A stretch of DNA of 64,000 nt from Seminavis robusta (GCA_903772945.1 CAICTM010000137.1:45496-109495), one strand, 5' to 3'; positions 51,338-63,475 are shown, counted from the first letter of the stretch. Notes: a model not told the origin generated them from the sequence alone. A program made the numbers and translations.

Positions 51338-54300
51338 TCAGTCTCCCTTCGTCATGGACGCTACTCTAGCTTGCAGCTGTTGGACCTTTACTTCTGCTCC
51401 CCATTCCCGATACAACTCAATTGCACAATCAAACCTATAACGAGCCTCGTTGTAATCTTCCATGCAATCGAGTAAAAAGTCCCCAAACCGTTCATTGATG
51501 ATCGCTTGCTGGCTCACAATGCCCATTCTTGCGGCGACAGCAATGGCAGCTGCATAGTAATCACTTGCTACACTCGTCCGCCCTCCAAAAGCCGCAAGCT
51601 CCGCATTCAACAGCGTTTCCATGAAAGTAAGGTTGGGATTTCCCTTCTTCGCAATGGTTCGAATGTGCTGGAGGCACTTTTTACCTATTGAAATGTACTT
51701 GGACGTTCTGGTTTTTCGCGCGGCGCTATAGCACAAAACAGCCGCGTGCGCTTGATAGCAATCGCTCAGTAAAGTGCCCTGGATACAGGAAGGATGCATG
51801 CACGATGGTTAGAAGGCATCAAAAAGTGCAGGAACATTGCTACCTTGTACCGGTACTAGAGCTAGCAAGCCACGCACTCACCGGGTCCATGTCCTCTTCT
51901 TTGACAATCTTGTAGAGTTCCAACAATCGATTTGCCCCATTGACATCATCACACATGAAGTATGCCAGGTGGACGAGACTTCTGTAAATGGAGAAGACCA
52001 CGGGCATCGCCAGCTCTTTGAGCTCAGACGCATCAAACACGTACGCCCGTCCTTTCAAGACAAGTGGATCATCTGAGTGACCCAGAAGGTTCTGAACCAC
52101 CTGCCAAAGATGCATTGCTTGCATCACAGCCTGTTTGTTTGAAAACGAGCTAAGCTGTTTCGTGTAGACACCCAAGTCATCATTCAGAGCGAGCAAATTC
52201 TTGCCTGTGTGAAAGGCTACGTCGCAGTAAACATAGGCAGCCCAACTTGCATTTTCAACATCTCCTGTTGCCAAACCACTCTTGTAGGCTTCTATAAGCT
52301 TTTTGGCGCAGGTCTGATACGGTGTCGAGGCGTGGAGCACAAACCCATATGACACGAAAAGCGTGTGAGCCTTTGCCTGTGAAACGTCGCGAGTAAGCAA
52401 GTAGTGAGAGAGCGAAGCTTTTGCAAGGCACCAGAACAATTTCATCAAATGACTTGCCACTTCATATTCTGATTTGGATTCCATCAGGCTCAATGCATAA
52501 GTTGCGTATGTACGAGACATCTCAAAATCCTGCGAATAATAGAGGTGTGAAATGAGTGGCAAGCAACCATGTGGAATGTTAAGCTGGCCCTAGTAGCACG
52601 AACCTTCAGCTGTGCCATTAGAATCAAAGCCACGAGTGCAAAGGCGCTTGGACTGTACTCTGATATCCCATACTTGATACTCCTGTTGAAGCTCTTGAGA
52701 ATCGCTAGAGGAAGGTATGGCGACCTCAGCTGGTACGCTGGGGCCACGAGCCTTTGAAGCATGATCATGGATTGAAGTTGGGAACAGTCTTCCATTTCCT
52801 TGTACGCCTGGATTGAGGCGGGGCCAACCTTCTTGATGGCCCGTTTCATCTTGATAACTCCCCACAAGACATGAAACATCTGTTGTCGTTTTGGAAGTAT
52901 GCACCCAAGCTCGGAAAGAACATGCACAGCGATGTCCAATGCTCGTTGGTAATCTTTCTTGGTACCCCACATGAACTTCACCAAAATGTCGTAAGCGCGA
53001 AACTTTTCCGTTATCGATAGTCCTGTTTGATGGACCACCTCGTTGCAGTATTGTAATATATGCCCGCCGTCGACATCACCGGCGCAGGTCTCCGACTCCG
53101 CAGCTGACGTATAGAGCTCTAAACTCAGTGCGCGGTCACTTTCCCAGTGGTGGTCTGGAAGAAACTGAATTCCAGCTTCCAGGTACACCACAGCTTGCGA
53201 AAACGCTGCAGACGCCATCACGGTATGACCAGCTTCTAGGCATATTTTGGCAATCTCGAGGCGTTTCTGCTCTCCCATGTTGGAAAGTTTCGCCAATCCT
53301 TTGACGAGAAGATTGGCTACCACCAAAATGTTTTGCCGCACCTCAATCGGCGAGAGACTCCCCAGTAGTACTTCTCCAACGTGAAACTGAACACTTTCCA
53401 ATTCTCCAGGTGGGATCAAGGAAAACGCTGCTTCTTGCACCTACGTACGTTAGGCAGAAGCAGTCAGTCAGACAGCATAACTGAGCCAAGGCATCACAAT
53501 TCAAAAAGGCACCAGTAGTGAACTTGCCCCAAAGATACAGCGCACGAATCGAATCGAATCTCGCTATCACGCCCCACTCTTACGTACCTTGTCGTGAACC
53601 CAGCTATACAAGTCATCGCGCAAGGGCGAGAGGAACCCCCAGTCCACGCAAGCGGCCAACCAAGAGTCCGCACTAACGTCTTGTTTTGTGGAAAAGGCGG
53701 AAATGACAACCGCGAGCTTGTGGAAGGAAAAGGTTGCCCCGAGGCAAGCGGCCAGTGGTAGAAATTCCGAGAGTTCGTCGGGCAGAGTGGACATTTTCCA
53801 TTTCATGTGATCAATGACATTGTCTGTAGCTTGAGCCTTTTCGCGTAGTTCGTCGCTGCTACATCTCCAAGTCCAGCTCATTTTCAAGAGGTTAAATGCC
53901 AAGGACCCGTTTTGTTGCAAAGACTTGAGGAACTCCATGATAAAAAAGGGGTTCCCCAGCGTCTTTGTGTGGACAATGGAGGCCAGTTCTGCCAAAGAAC
54001 AATGATCCGAATGACCATCGTCGCCGTTGTCGTCGTCTATACGAAGGACGTCGGCGAGCATTTCCTTGGTAGCTTGAGGAGTCAAGTTTTGTAACGAAAT
54101 TTTCGTTACGGATATCGCATCCTCATCGTCCCGTAAACCCTGCAGCCATTCGGTCAACATGGAAGTTTTCTCGTCATCACGGTAGCATCCAACAACGATC
54201 AAACTCGCTCCCTGAACATCATTGCTTTTGCCTTGGTTCTTTGGTACCTCCATGAGGGTTTCCAGTAACCGAAAAGACTCTGCATCTGAAAAATGTAAAT

Positions 54301-55261
54301 CATCCAGAAACATGATCATTGGTCGTTGCTGTGATTTGGTGATCCACCTGGCGACCGTCCAGAGAAAAGTTTGAACGGCGAAGCGAAATCGCTGCGAAGC
54401 TTCTCCCAAATGAGCCACTGTTGTCGTGGCTGCGGGGACATCCTCCTCCTGCTGCCAATGGTCATCCATATTGCCTTCCTGTAGACTCAGAGGCATCAGA
54501 TTGGCAAGAGCGGGTAAGAGCTGTTGCAAGGCTTGGATGGACGAGGCCCCCAGAGCCTGCTGTAGCTCTTTCTTTTGTTGGACCGTAACGTCGTGTTGAC
54601 AATGTTCACAAAGCTCTCGGAGAGCTTGCGTGATTCCAGAGTAGGGAACCTGTCGCTGGGAAAAGTCAAATTTGCCTCGGATACAGACGCCGCCAAGGCC
54701 GTCCTTGGCATGACAATTGTCCTTGAGAGCCTGGTCCACCAGAGCTGTCTTTCCGATACCTGACGTTCCACTCACCAGAACGACGCGATTCCTCCCCAAG
54801 CTGTCTTGAACAAAAACATCGTGGATTTGTTTCAGCTCTTTGGAACGTCCGTAAATTCGTTTGGGGGGATACAACTTGGCAATGTCCTCGGTACAGTTCT
54901 TTTTTACGATGCTGCTTTTGGGTTTGTGGAAATGGGGCAAGTAAGTACAGCCAACAGAATCACCGATGCTAGTAGAAGATCCGTCCAAACTCCCCTTAGA
55001 CGACCTCCTTCCGACATGGCTTGGTATCGAGAGGGCTCTCGTAAGAGGTCCTCTGGAAGAAACGTAATCCTTACCCAACTCTTCCTGAGTTCCACTCTGA
55101 GTTCCACTCTGAAGGCTACTCTGAAGGCTACTCTGAAGGCTACTCTGAAGGCTACTCTGAAGGCTACTCTGAAGGCTACTCAAAAGGAGACTACCACCAG
55201 CAGTCTCGGACTCCCCCTGTTTCTCCCTCCCTTTCATCTTGGCTTTGGCAGACCACACCAT
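51338..55261 (-). CDS. STAND-type signalling ATPase with helical repeats, four exons
   Basis: Exons 55261-53588, 53440-52604, 52529-51882 and 51778-51338, all in phase 0, give 1199 residues. The start ATG is at 55261; the frame is open further upstream after a TTTTACAG acceptor-like site, so a 5' exon may exist. Residues 28-53 are SSLQ tetrapeptide repeats, followed by a Ser-rich segment. At about 131 begins PPKRIYGRSKEL, then Walker A GTSGIGKT (165-172) and Walker B MIMFLDDLH (315-323), typical of the AAA_16 ATPase of PknK, MalT-like and two-component sensor proteins. Across splice 1 the text reads WVHDKVQEAAFSLIP, the hallmark that follows this ATPase. The C-terminal two-thirds are helical TPR-like repeats ending FMETLLNAELAAFGG and YREWGAEVKVQQL. 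Family relatives carry a kinase, cyclase or histidine-kinase module; none is visible here. Confidence 0.88.
51779..51881 (-). other. Intron 3 of the signalling ATPase gene
   Basis: Minus-strand donor GTGAGTGC after GACCCG; acceptor GTATCCAG before GGCACTTT. Phase 0, 103 bp. Confidence 0.85.
52530..52603 (-). other. Intron 2 of the signalling ATPase gene
   Basis: Minus-strand donor GTTCGTGC after CTGAAG; acceptor TATTCGCAG before GATTTTGAG. Phase 0, 74 bp. Confidence 0.85.
53441..53587 (-). other. Intron 1 of the signalling ATPase gene
   Basis: Minus-strand donor GTACGTAA after GACAAG; acceptor ACGTACGTAG before GTGCAAGAAG. Phase 0, 147 bp. Splicing creates the family-typical HDKVQEAAFSLIP. 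Confidence 0.9.
55085..55183. repeat. 12-bp coding minisatellite (Ser-Ser-Leu-Gln)
   Basis: Units of CTCTGAAGGCTA on the plus strand, about six near-identical copies plus two GAGTTC variants, encode SSLQ repeats and adjoining SGTQ repeats on the minus strand within exon 1 of the signalling ATPase. Confidence 0.92.
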
Positions 55262-55718
55262 TATGGATGCTTTACGCTTATGTGTACCTTGCTTCACAAG
55301 TTTACAGCGGACACAATCTTGGCTTTGGCATCCATGAAGGAAGCCCGTCGCTTGATGAGTGCTCTTCGTGCTACGTGCATTGCTTGGTTGTTTTACGGCG
55401 GACCCGGACACGAAAAGACACTCATTTTGTGCTTTTGGGTCAAATACCCGAGAAGTGGACAGAGCTGTAAAACAATTGAAGCCTCAATTCTGCTTCTACT
55501 AGCTAGTGCAGTGCACGTTAGCTACTATAGCGTAATAGATTAAGTAGAAACTATTGAATTGACAACCGAATAGACCAGTACGTAGCAACAAAGCTTGACA
55601 CGGTGGTGTCTTCGACTATTACTCTAAACCCCCCTTAAAATTTTCAGTACAGGTAGTTAGACTGGCTAGCTCGAGCTAGCTACATCCACTTTGTGCACAT
55701 TACATATCATGATGGATT
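55262..55718. other. Upstream region of the signalling ATPase gene
   Basis: On the minus strand the ATPase frame stays open from 55261 up to a stop near 55486, with GTG but no ATG, and an acceptor-like TTTTACAG near 55470. An unseen 5' exon is possible. Beyond this, no gene is seen before the LTR. Confidence 0.5.
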
Positions 55719-56164
55719 GTGGCATGCTTCCAAGGGATGTGCTGTTTTCCCAGTGCAAGATACCGGCTCTTAGCCTTATGCCGACTCGATCTAGATAGGG
55801 TTTGAGTTCGACTCATGACTGAGTCTCTCGTGAATGTCATTGAGACAGGGTTCCAATGACCGCTCTAGTCATACTAGTTATGATGAAACATCGCTCTAGT
55901 ATTTAGCCAGCGTGGTACTTCCACGCTACTAGATAAAGCTAGACGAATCTTCCACGTTCCGTTTTTGGATCGTGGAGTGAGTAGGATTGCTACCGCAACC
56001 TACTCTATCACACTCTAAGTTCCCGCGGGAGTTCAGAATCTAAGATCCTTTGGTTGTGATCTCTCTCGTTGATTAGTTTTCATAGCTTTCTAATCCTCTC
56101 ATAACTTTCATTCTCTCAAACTCAAAAACATCGAAAGAACTTTACACAGCTTTTACGTAGTGCA
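55719..56164 (+). repeat. Left LTR
   Basis: Begins near TGTGGCATGCTTCC and ends GTAGTGCA. It is matched with many indels to 59841-60308. Strongest shared parts are TTTAGCCAGCGTGG, GGATCGTGGAGTGAGTAGGA, CCGCGGGAGTTCAGA and CTCATAACTTTCATTCTCTC. The 5' edge is approximate. Confidence 0.8.
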
Positions 56165-57560
56165 TTTTGTTAAAAAACACAATAGCTTTCAGCTACCTCA
56201 ACCTTTCCTCAACCATTAAGATTGCCAAAGACGCCAACACCAGCTTCGAGTCTAAGCTGCGCGACAAACCAATCCTTCCTTCCATCGACCTCGACGATGA
56301 ATGCGAAATCGATGATTCTCGCTCTACCACCTACAAACTTCGCACTGTTCCAGCAGATGCCAACAGCGCCAAGTACACCTTCAAGGTCCAAATCATTATG
56401 GATCTGAGGACTCCAACGTCAGACCATCAAGGTGGCTGGACGTATGGAGAAGGTCTTCGTCGGGCTCGCCATTGCTACGCCTGACGACAAACATAACCTC
56501 CTCAAGGAGATGACTTCTAGCTCTGCCAAGAGCAGTTACGAATCTAGCTGTGCAGGCCACCGTGAAATACTGTTGGAATGCCTTGCGCCAGATTGCAGTC
56601 AATGCGATTCCCCCACGTGACATACGTGGCGGTGAAGACGAAGCCACTTTCCAAGCACGTTTCCAGACTGCCTGGAACGGAGCAGCACAGCCTGCTTTGG
56701 ACGACACTGACATTAACGTTTGGCATAATGCCTGTGTCGAAGCGGTCTGTCCCTACAAGGCTCTTGAAAAGCAGAAACGCTTCATGCGCCGCAAGATGCG
56801 TAAGCCCGCTGATATGTCTACTCGGGCTTATGTCAACAACCTCAGTCGGATGAACGCGATGAACTTCCTCGTCTACACACCTTTTGGACCAACCAAACGT
56901 TGAAACATGCGAAGTCATTGACTTGTTTGTCATGGAATTCAGCTCGTGGATGAAGAAAATGGACGAACACGATTCGATTCTTTCTCAGCTCCTATTGGAG
57001 AAATACCAATTTGGAGTTCGCGATACGCATGATTCTCCGAAGACTTTGACAAGGGCGGTGATGCAAAACAAGCTCCTTCGAAGAAGAACAAACGCAAGAA
57101 TATAAGTACAAGTCTACTCGCAAACACGACCCACTCTTCCAAGAACGAAGAAAATGGTGCGACTACCACGAGTCCATCACTCACAACACTGCTGACTGCA
57201 AGACCCTGAAGAAGCTCGCAAGGCCAAGTCTAAGTCATCGTCTGACAACGATAAACAAGCCAGCGTACAACAAGAACAAGACTTTGAAACGCAAGTACGA
57301 CGACGCCAAGCCCTACACAAGAAGGAACTCTCTGTCCTCATTATGAAGAAGGTTTCCAACACTGCGGTCAAAGCTGATCGCAAGTAGAAAAGCGATTGCA
57401 ACCATGTTGCCAAGCGCAAGTCAGGTGATCAACTCCGAACCAAACAAGGACGACTCCTCTGTTGGATCCTTCAACATGATGGACAAGAAAAAGGCTGCTG
57501 TCGACAAGGCCCTTGTGCACGGATGTTTCGACTTTTTCATTCATTCGGATGGAGAGATTT
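56165..57560 (+). pseudogene. Gag remnant of the LTR element
   Basis: Reading frames change several times. One piece (about 56550-56903) reads RKMRKPADMSTRAYVNNLSR followed by MNAMNFLVY, resembling the retroelement Gag region preceding the knuckle. At 57158-57199 a CDYHESITHNTADC motif (C-x2-H-x4-H-x4-C) matches the CHHC variant of the Gag zinc knuckle, followed by Lys-rich text. Stops in each frame exclude a functional product. Confidence 0.7.
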
Positions 57561-57660
57561 CCGTCTGAGGATTAGGCCAGGAATATGATGCACGGAACAT
57601 GTTCCGATGTCTACAGATAACCTAAGTGATTAAGATATCTCACTAATTAGTAAACAAGAT

Positions 57661-58280
57661 TTGTTGGCAACTAACGAAGTCTACGCCAAATTAGACAATT
57701 GCCTATCAACTACTCAACTAGATACTGACTATCTGTTCAGCATCGTTACTTCGTCCATGGCCAATCTACTCATCAACGGTCGCAAGACAAGAGACCTCGA
57801 AACAATCGTCTATGTTAGATTTTACAAAGACGAGAAGAAAGGGAAACAAACAACCCGTTTACACTCTGTTGCTTACAGGATACAAGAGCATCCGGAATCT
57901 TTAATTACTTCTCACATAACTCATGCTAAGAGATTCACTTTCCAATGGAGAATCATGGGGGCGTCCAAACATTACGGGCTGCATCTATGAAGGAATTGAA
58001 ACCCCGCACGAAGTGTAAGGCACACTCGCGACTTCCTGAGTTCCACAATGATAGAATTATCAAATGCGGTAATTTACACTTCACCAATTATTACTTGGGG
58101 GCGCAAGATGTGATCATAGGTCAAGACCATCTCTTCGACCTAAGAATCAAGTTTGTTTTCACTACCATGTCATTTGGGTGGAACAACGCATTTTTCCCGT
58201 CGAAAGATGGCAATACCAATAGAAAGGAGAACTTCTCTATTTCCGATCCTGCAGCTATCAGACAGGGACAATGCAGATAG
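57661..58280 (+). pseudogene. Protease remnant of the LTR element
   Basis: Two overlapping frames (57661-57990 and 57945-58280) hold sequence like a retroviral-type aspartic protease and its C-terminal strand: YYLGAQDVIIGQDHLFDLRI followed by FGWNNAFFPSKDG. The expected D-T/S-G active-site triad is not clearly preserved. Confidence 0.6.
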
Positions 58281-59840
58281 TCTCAAGAAGATTCTTTACA
58301 CGATATACGAACAAACAGACTTAAGGCAGATATGCCAGAGTCGAAAACAGTTAAATAAGGAAAAGCAAGAAATGCCTCATGACTTCTCAACCAAGTGCTC
58401 CGACGGCAGTCGGGTGGGGATAGCGTGGTTTGGGAGAGTTCGGAATGGACTGGACTAGGAAGTAGAACTTCGTTCCCGACGTTAAATCCTATTAGACTAG
58501 GGCTCACCCTACTCCAAGAGTCCATACCAACACTCGTAAAAAGGAGGTTGAATGTCTCTGCGGAGAGGCGCAGGAGTACTCAAGAAGTGAATGTTCCAAG
58601 TGGGCGCGGCACCAACTTTTTATTTCATTCCAAGAAAGAGGACTCGCTCACGATTCATCTCTTTGATTTTTCGGGAACCGAGAGAGAAACGGACAAGGTC
58701 GGAAGCCTGTAGTCCTATCCCAAAAAGTGACAAGGACATTGGCTCGTGTGTAAGACCCAGAGATGGAGAGTTCAAGATGCAGGCTACATAAGTCGGAGCC
58801 TGAACACAAGGGGGGCACTACCACGATCGAGCTGTCACCTCACTCGAAGCAGAGAGCACTATACCATTGCAACTGCTGAAGATGTAAAGCACGAGTAACA
58901 GAGGTTGCCAATGCGCTTATGTAATAGTCCCGAACTCTTCCAAAGGAAGATGAACAACACACATGCATGACTTAGAAAATGTCCGTGCAAACATTGATGA
59001 TAAACTCATCCCAACGGACGTCGATCTAACGGATCGCGTTGAATAGTTAGATGACTTTTCCAAAAAAGACTTTCAGGAAGTCGAGGAATGGAAAATCAAA
59101 CGACTACTCTCAAGGCCGTTCCTCGAAGAAGAACTGGAGTATCCAGAACATTGGACTACTCGAGAAGGAAGCCAACCCTTAATTTAATATCGTCTTTTCC
59201 TACAAACAGGAAGGAACTTCGTTGATTCATTGGACCAATGACATACCAAGGGCTGCTTTCCAACGGACAGCAGATGGATTAACCATCGTTCTGAAACCAG
59301 ACGTGGGTTACCCAGTATCCCTGACCGGCTGAGGTTATCATAGACAGAGGACGTGAGTCTCCGCGCCAAGAGTCGTAGAAGACTCTCCGTATGAACTGTG
59401 GACTGTCGTCGTCAAGTTCACGCGCTGTCAATCGTTTGACAAGACTTCACACAATCGTTTCAAAGCAAACGGAAATACATGAAGAACCGTCGCCAACGAC
59501 TTATCCAGAACACAACCGATTAAGGAGACACACGACTACGTGTCCCTCTCAACAACCATTCAATGATACTATGATGATTCATTAGTATCAGAACCGTTAG
59601 TTCGGTCAGCCAAGCAAAGGTCCTACCACACAGACCGAGAAAAAACAATGGCACTGTACAGGCTATCGACATGCTACGCCGCAATGGTGGCAAGTCTACC
59701 GAACTTGGAAATAAGGTATTTTACACCCATAAAAGGCTGATCCCCTTGTAAGATAGCCATCGTGCCGACGCACTATGTCTACATCCAATCTCCGGAGAGT
59801 GCCCAACGCACTTTAAATATATGTTACTCCTTGTCCGACT
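58281..59840 (+). pseudogene. Degraded pol region
   Basis: No long frame. Near 59210-59245 a frame reads NRKELR, stop, FIG, comparable to the TRKELRxFIG junction between reverse transcriptase and RNase H in gypsy elements. The rest is too decayed to assign. Confidence 0.45.
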
Positions 59841-60308
59841 GATGTCGTGCCTTCCGTGACCTTGTCAGGGGCGAATGCAATACACATGACTCTAGCCTTA
59901 TTCGCAACATCGATCCTAGATAGGGATTTGAGATTCGGATCATAAGACTGAGTCTCTCGGAATAATCATTGAGAAAGGTTAATCTCAATGACCGCTCTAG
60001 AAATACTAGGTTGATGATGAAACATCCGTCTAGATATTTAGCCAGCGTGGAGTACTTCCACGCTACTAGATAAATGCTAGACGAATCTTCCACGCGTTCC
60101 GTTTTTGGATCGTGGAGTGAGTAGGATTGCTACCGCAACCTACTCTATCACACTCTACAGTCTCCCGCGGGAGTTCAGATCAACGATCCTTTGATTGTGG
60201 ATCTCTCTCGTTGATTAGTTTTCATAGCTTTCTAATCCTCTCATAACTTTCATTCTCTCAAACTCAAAACACTCGAAAGATCTTTACACTAGCTTTTAGC
60301 GTAGTGCA
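59841..60308 (+). repeat. Right LTR
   Basis: Begins near TGATGTCGTGCCTTCC and ends GTAGTGCA, paired with the left LTR at 55719-56164. Differences include many small indels (for example GCGTGGTACTTCC against GCGTGGAGTACTTCC), pointing to an old insertion or error-rich copies. Confidence 0.8.
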
Positions 60309-61995
60309 CCAGCTCCGCAGTCCTGTTCTGCAAAACTCCCTTGCCGCGCCACGGGTACCCCTCTTATGGATAGAAATTTTGCTGTACAGTGTAGTCATGG
60401 TGCTGCAAGCTGGAACCAAGCAAAGGAAGCGAAGTCATGGAATTGTTAGAGTTGAGCTCAGGACTGCAGTGTATTCGCGAGAGAGACTTTGGTGACATCA
60501 AAAAGCCACAACGGACAGTTGTACTCAGATTAGTTAGTTACACCCAATGGCACAAATCCAAGGAACCTTGTTCGACAGAACATGGCTCCACATGGCACAC
60601 TGGTTGAAGGCATCTTTGCAGGCAGGGAAGCTGGCAACTGTGGCTGATCGTTTGGTTCCATGCTGGAATTGATAGTCCTGGTTCATTGATGACTGCACAA
60701 GACAGTTCTTTGCCCTTGCGCAACCTGATGTCTGCTGCAGCCATGGAATTGAGAGTCATCAGTCCAAGACTTCTTGGGACCATACTTGGAGTAGCTAGGC
60801 ATCTTCCACTGTGGCTGATGACATTTATTTTCGCATTACCATGTACCATAGCTGTTGACATTATGATCAGTTATTTGTTCCTTTTGGAGCCTTCCATCTT
60901 TGAGAGGGCGAAGGGCTCATTAGCCTGAGTTCTTCAGCTGCTCGGATGCTCAGGTTTCTGTGGCACGTGTTGGTCACTGTTGCGATGCTTCTTTTCTCTT
61001 CTTCAGCTCTCCTTCTAAGTCCTTTCATCTAAATGAGTAAACCTCTCACACACATACATGTGTCATGGTGATGCTGCAGCTGCCGCTACGAGTGTTCCGA
61101 TCTGAAGGGCTTGAATTCGAATTCCCCCAAATTTAATCTTGGTGTCATGTTTAATTGTGCTGAAAGACTGAGTTCTACCAAGACCGGCATTTTTTAATAA
61201 TATTTGATGGGGTTTAAATTATGGGTCATCCCAACAAAGTTGCCAGGTCAGTAGGACACACTTCAACCTTTGAACCACGAGCCCACGTGAAGCCAGAGAG
61301 CTCCATGAGACACGAGAACCCTCCCTTTGGAAGAAGGTGGACATCCTGAGCAAAATTATTGATAGGGAGACTTGGAGACTTTACGCTCTTTGGGCGTACT
61401 ATTCTTTCTACACGAGGCACCACAGCGCACAAGGCACTGTGTACATGTAGCTGCACAGTCTTCAAGCTTTGAGAGGGCGCCTCGTCGTTTCTTTGGCCAA
61501 TTCCCGCGGGGGTCCTCCACGACCAGCTCCTCAAACCTCAAAGCACTTTTGGACCTTCCACGTTAAGTCCTTTCATCTTTCTTGGTAAACCTCGAACACA
61601 CATGGTGCTTTTGTGGAAACTGGCAACCAAGAATGCCAATTCTGGTATCCAATCTACGAAATCATGATTCATTTGGTAGGAAAGCTCCCTCTCGAGTTGG
61701 ATCTTTGATGGATTTTGGCTTTCATCAGTCCAGTTGGGATCACTTTGGTTTTGCTCACAATCTCCCCTCCCTGAGAAACAGCAAGCACCCAGCTTCGTTG
61801 TTTTTCTTGGTTCTCTCTGCAATAGCAATCAAGCAAGTTAGTCTAGCTTCCTTTCCTTTCAAACTCACGATCGAGATTGTGCGTGAGTTTCTGGAAGCCT
61901 TCCAAGTCCCTTTCTTCCATCAAGTCCTCCAAGATCAATCAAATCCTTTGTTCTCCAAGCTCTGTCTCCAAGATCGTTCCGACCATCAAGTCACC
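60309..61995. other. Intergenic spacer, no gene seen
   Basis: About 1.7 kb with no supported gene. Repeated words AAGTCCTTTCATCT and ACCTC..ACACACA..ATG recur near 61016-61060 and 61565-61605, suggesting an internal duplication. The upstream open stretch at 61582-61995 is in frame with the next ORF but has no clear family content. Confidence 0.45.
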
Positions 61996-62792
61996 ATGAC
62001 GATCTACACCAAAGACGACGTTCGTAGCCACGCGTTCTATCATGTTGGAATGGCGAAGATTGAGGACCCACGCAAGACACAAGAGTATCTCAATCTGATT
62101 GGCAAGTTTGTGCAGATGTGGAAGATCTCCACGTGCCCAACAGTGAGCTGCAGCGCTTTGCCCTTGACAATCAACTGCCTTCCCTTGACAAGATGTTTGA
62201 TGACGGCATCCAACGAAACAAGGGCCAACTCGTTCACATTGACCGCACCAAATTTCAATACAAGGCACAAAAGGATCCAGCTGTTCCTGGCAACTTCATC
62301 ATCCAGTACCGCAAGGGTAGCGAAGCAGCATTCTTACGAATGGCTCCCAAGGGCTCCTTTTTGCTTGTGGAAGCAGTCCATGTTGGACTGTTTACCGGGA
62401 AACTTGTGAACCAGCAGACAGGCGGATTCACCATGACAAAACTCAAAAAGTATCTCAAGGACACCTATGGCATTCATTTTCAGAACAAACACGAGTTTCC
62501 TTTGCTCTTCAAACCAAAGCACAAAGATCCAAGTGATCCGCTAGACTGGATCACCAAGGCGGACCTTGTATCCCTGACTCACTTCGGAATGGCCTATCAG
62601 AGACTTGTCAAGATTGGTGTTTTCGATGGCGCGTACAAGTACAACCAGAATGAGCATCAAGCTTTGTTTCAGGTGGTCTTGTTGATCCCCCGTCAAAGAG
62701 TTTTAGAGGGAGGATATCCACAGAAACCAGTGAGGGCCGTGCTTCCCGGTAGGCAAAGAAGAGCCAAAATTCAGGACTACATGTACATTTAG
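61996..62792 (+). pseudogene. Unrecognised ORF with a frameshift
   Basis: From the ATG at 61996 (TCACCATGACG) a frame encodes about 38 residues (MTIYTKDDVRSHAFYHVG onward). Near 62100-62118 the apparently coding text moves to another frame, which runs from 62118 to 62792 (EDLHVPNSELQRFALDNQLP onward, about 224 codons) with Lys-rich hydrophilic sequence and no stop. The second part contains GSEAAFLRMAPKGSF, YLKDTYGIHF and DWITKADLVSLTHFGMAYQR. I recognise no domain, signal peptide or membrane segment. It lies between two mobile-element remnants and could itself be of mobile origin. A short intron does not explain the shift. Whether it is a gene with a sequence error or a recent pseudogene is open. 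Confidence 0.5.
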
Positions 62793-63475
62793 TCTACCTA
62801 GGTTCCATGGGATCAGGGGAGGTAAATTGAGGACCAACATGGGGGCGAAAGGGCTTGGCTTTGCGGGATCCACAAATGAGTGGATTTATTAAACAAGGGC
62901 AATTGAGAGGCAGGGCCTGGATCAAGAACATCATCATTTGAGAGTAAGAGATTGAGTTTTGCTGGTGTTGTAAAAGAATTTTGGCTTGGGGAGCATGCAT
63001 GTCATCCACAGAAACAAAAAATGAATGGAAGGAGGCATGATGGGATCATGATAACTAATGAGGGCAACCAGAGACGTGGGAAATATGTAGGGGGGGGGTC
63101 TAGCTAGATAGAGCAGGGTAGTTATCTAACGGAATTGTAGGCATTGTGAGAACAAAGAGTCACACATTTGTGTAGACATCTTGCGGTCTCCGTTTCTTGA
63201 GACCCCGAGCCTCGCTTTTGATAATAAATAGGGGTGTAAAATACTCGTTAGTTTAACAAACTATGGCCACGGAGTGGCTTTAGTGACGCGGGCAATGGGT
63301 GGGGAAGCCCCCACCTAGCTGAGTCGTCATCCACATAAATTCTGCGCAGTGTCAGTTCATTCTCAAGGGGCCCGGATAGACCCCCCATTAGTGGACAATG
63401 CTGCACTCTCGTGCAGGAGAAGCTGGCAAGGGCAGCACCTGGAGCGCAAGGCAATACCCAGGATTTGAAAGCATG
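62793..63475. other. Intergenic, no gene seen
   Basis: Includes a G run near 63090 and a region near 63240-63470 downstream (on the minus strand) of the reverse-transcriptase fragment, which may be its 3' tail. Confidence 0.45.

Larger units (their letters stand above)
55719..60308 (+). mobile_element. Decayed Ty3/gypsy-type LTR retrotransposon
   Basis: Two similar flanking blocks (about 55719-56164 and 59841-60308) act as LTRs in direct orientation around a 3.7-kb interior. The interior holds Gag remnants with a CHHC-type zinc knuckle, protease remnants and a short reverse-transcriptase/RNase H junction remnant, in that order, with many stops and frameshifts. Gag then protease then RT, with the phrase DVIIGQDHLFDL, fits the Ty3/gypsy group. 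The interior is shorter than the usual 5-6 kb coding span, so deletions are likely. No target-site duplication could be set with confidence. Confidence 0.8.

Noticed and set aside
54806-55543. 245-codon plus-strand frame across exon 1 of the signalling ATPase
   Set aside because: Antisense shadow created by the 12-bp minisatellite.
62095-62118. Mini-intron to explain the frame change in the 61996 gene
   Set aside because: The only GT...AG candidate (10 bp) is too short and gives the wrong frame.
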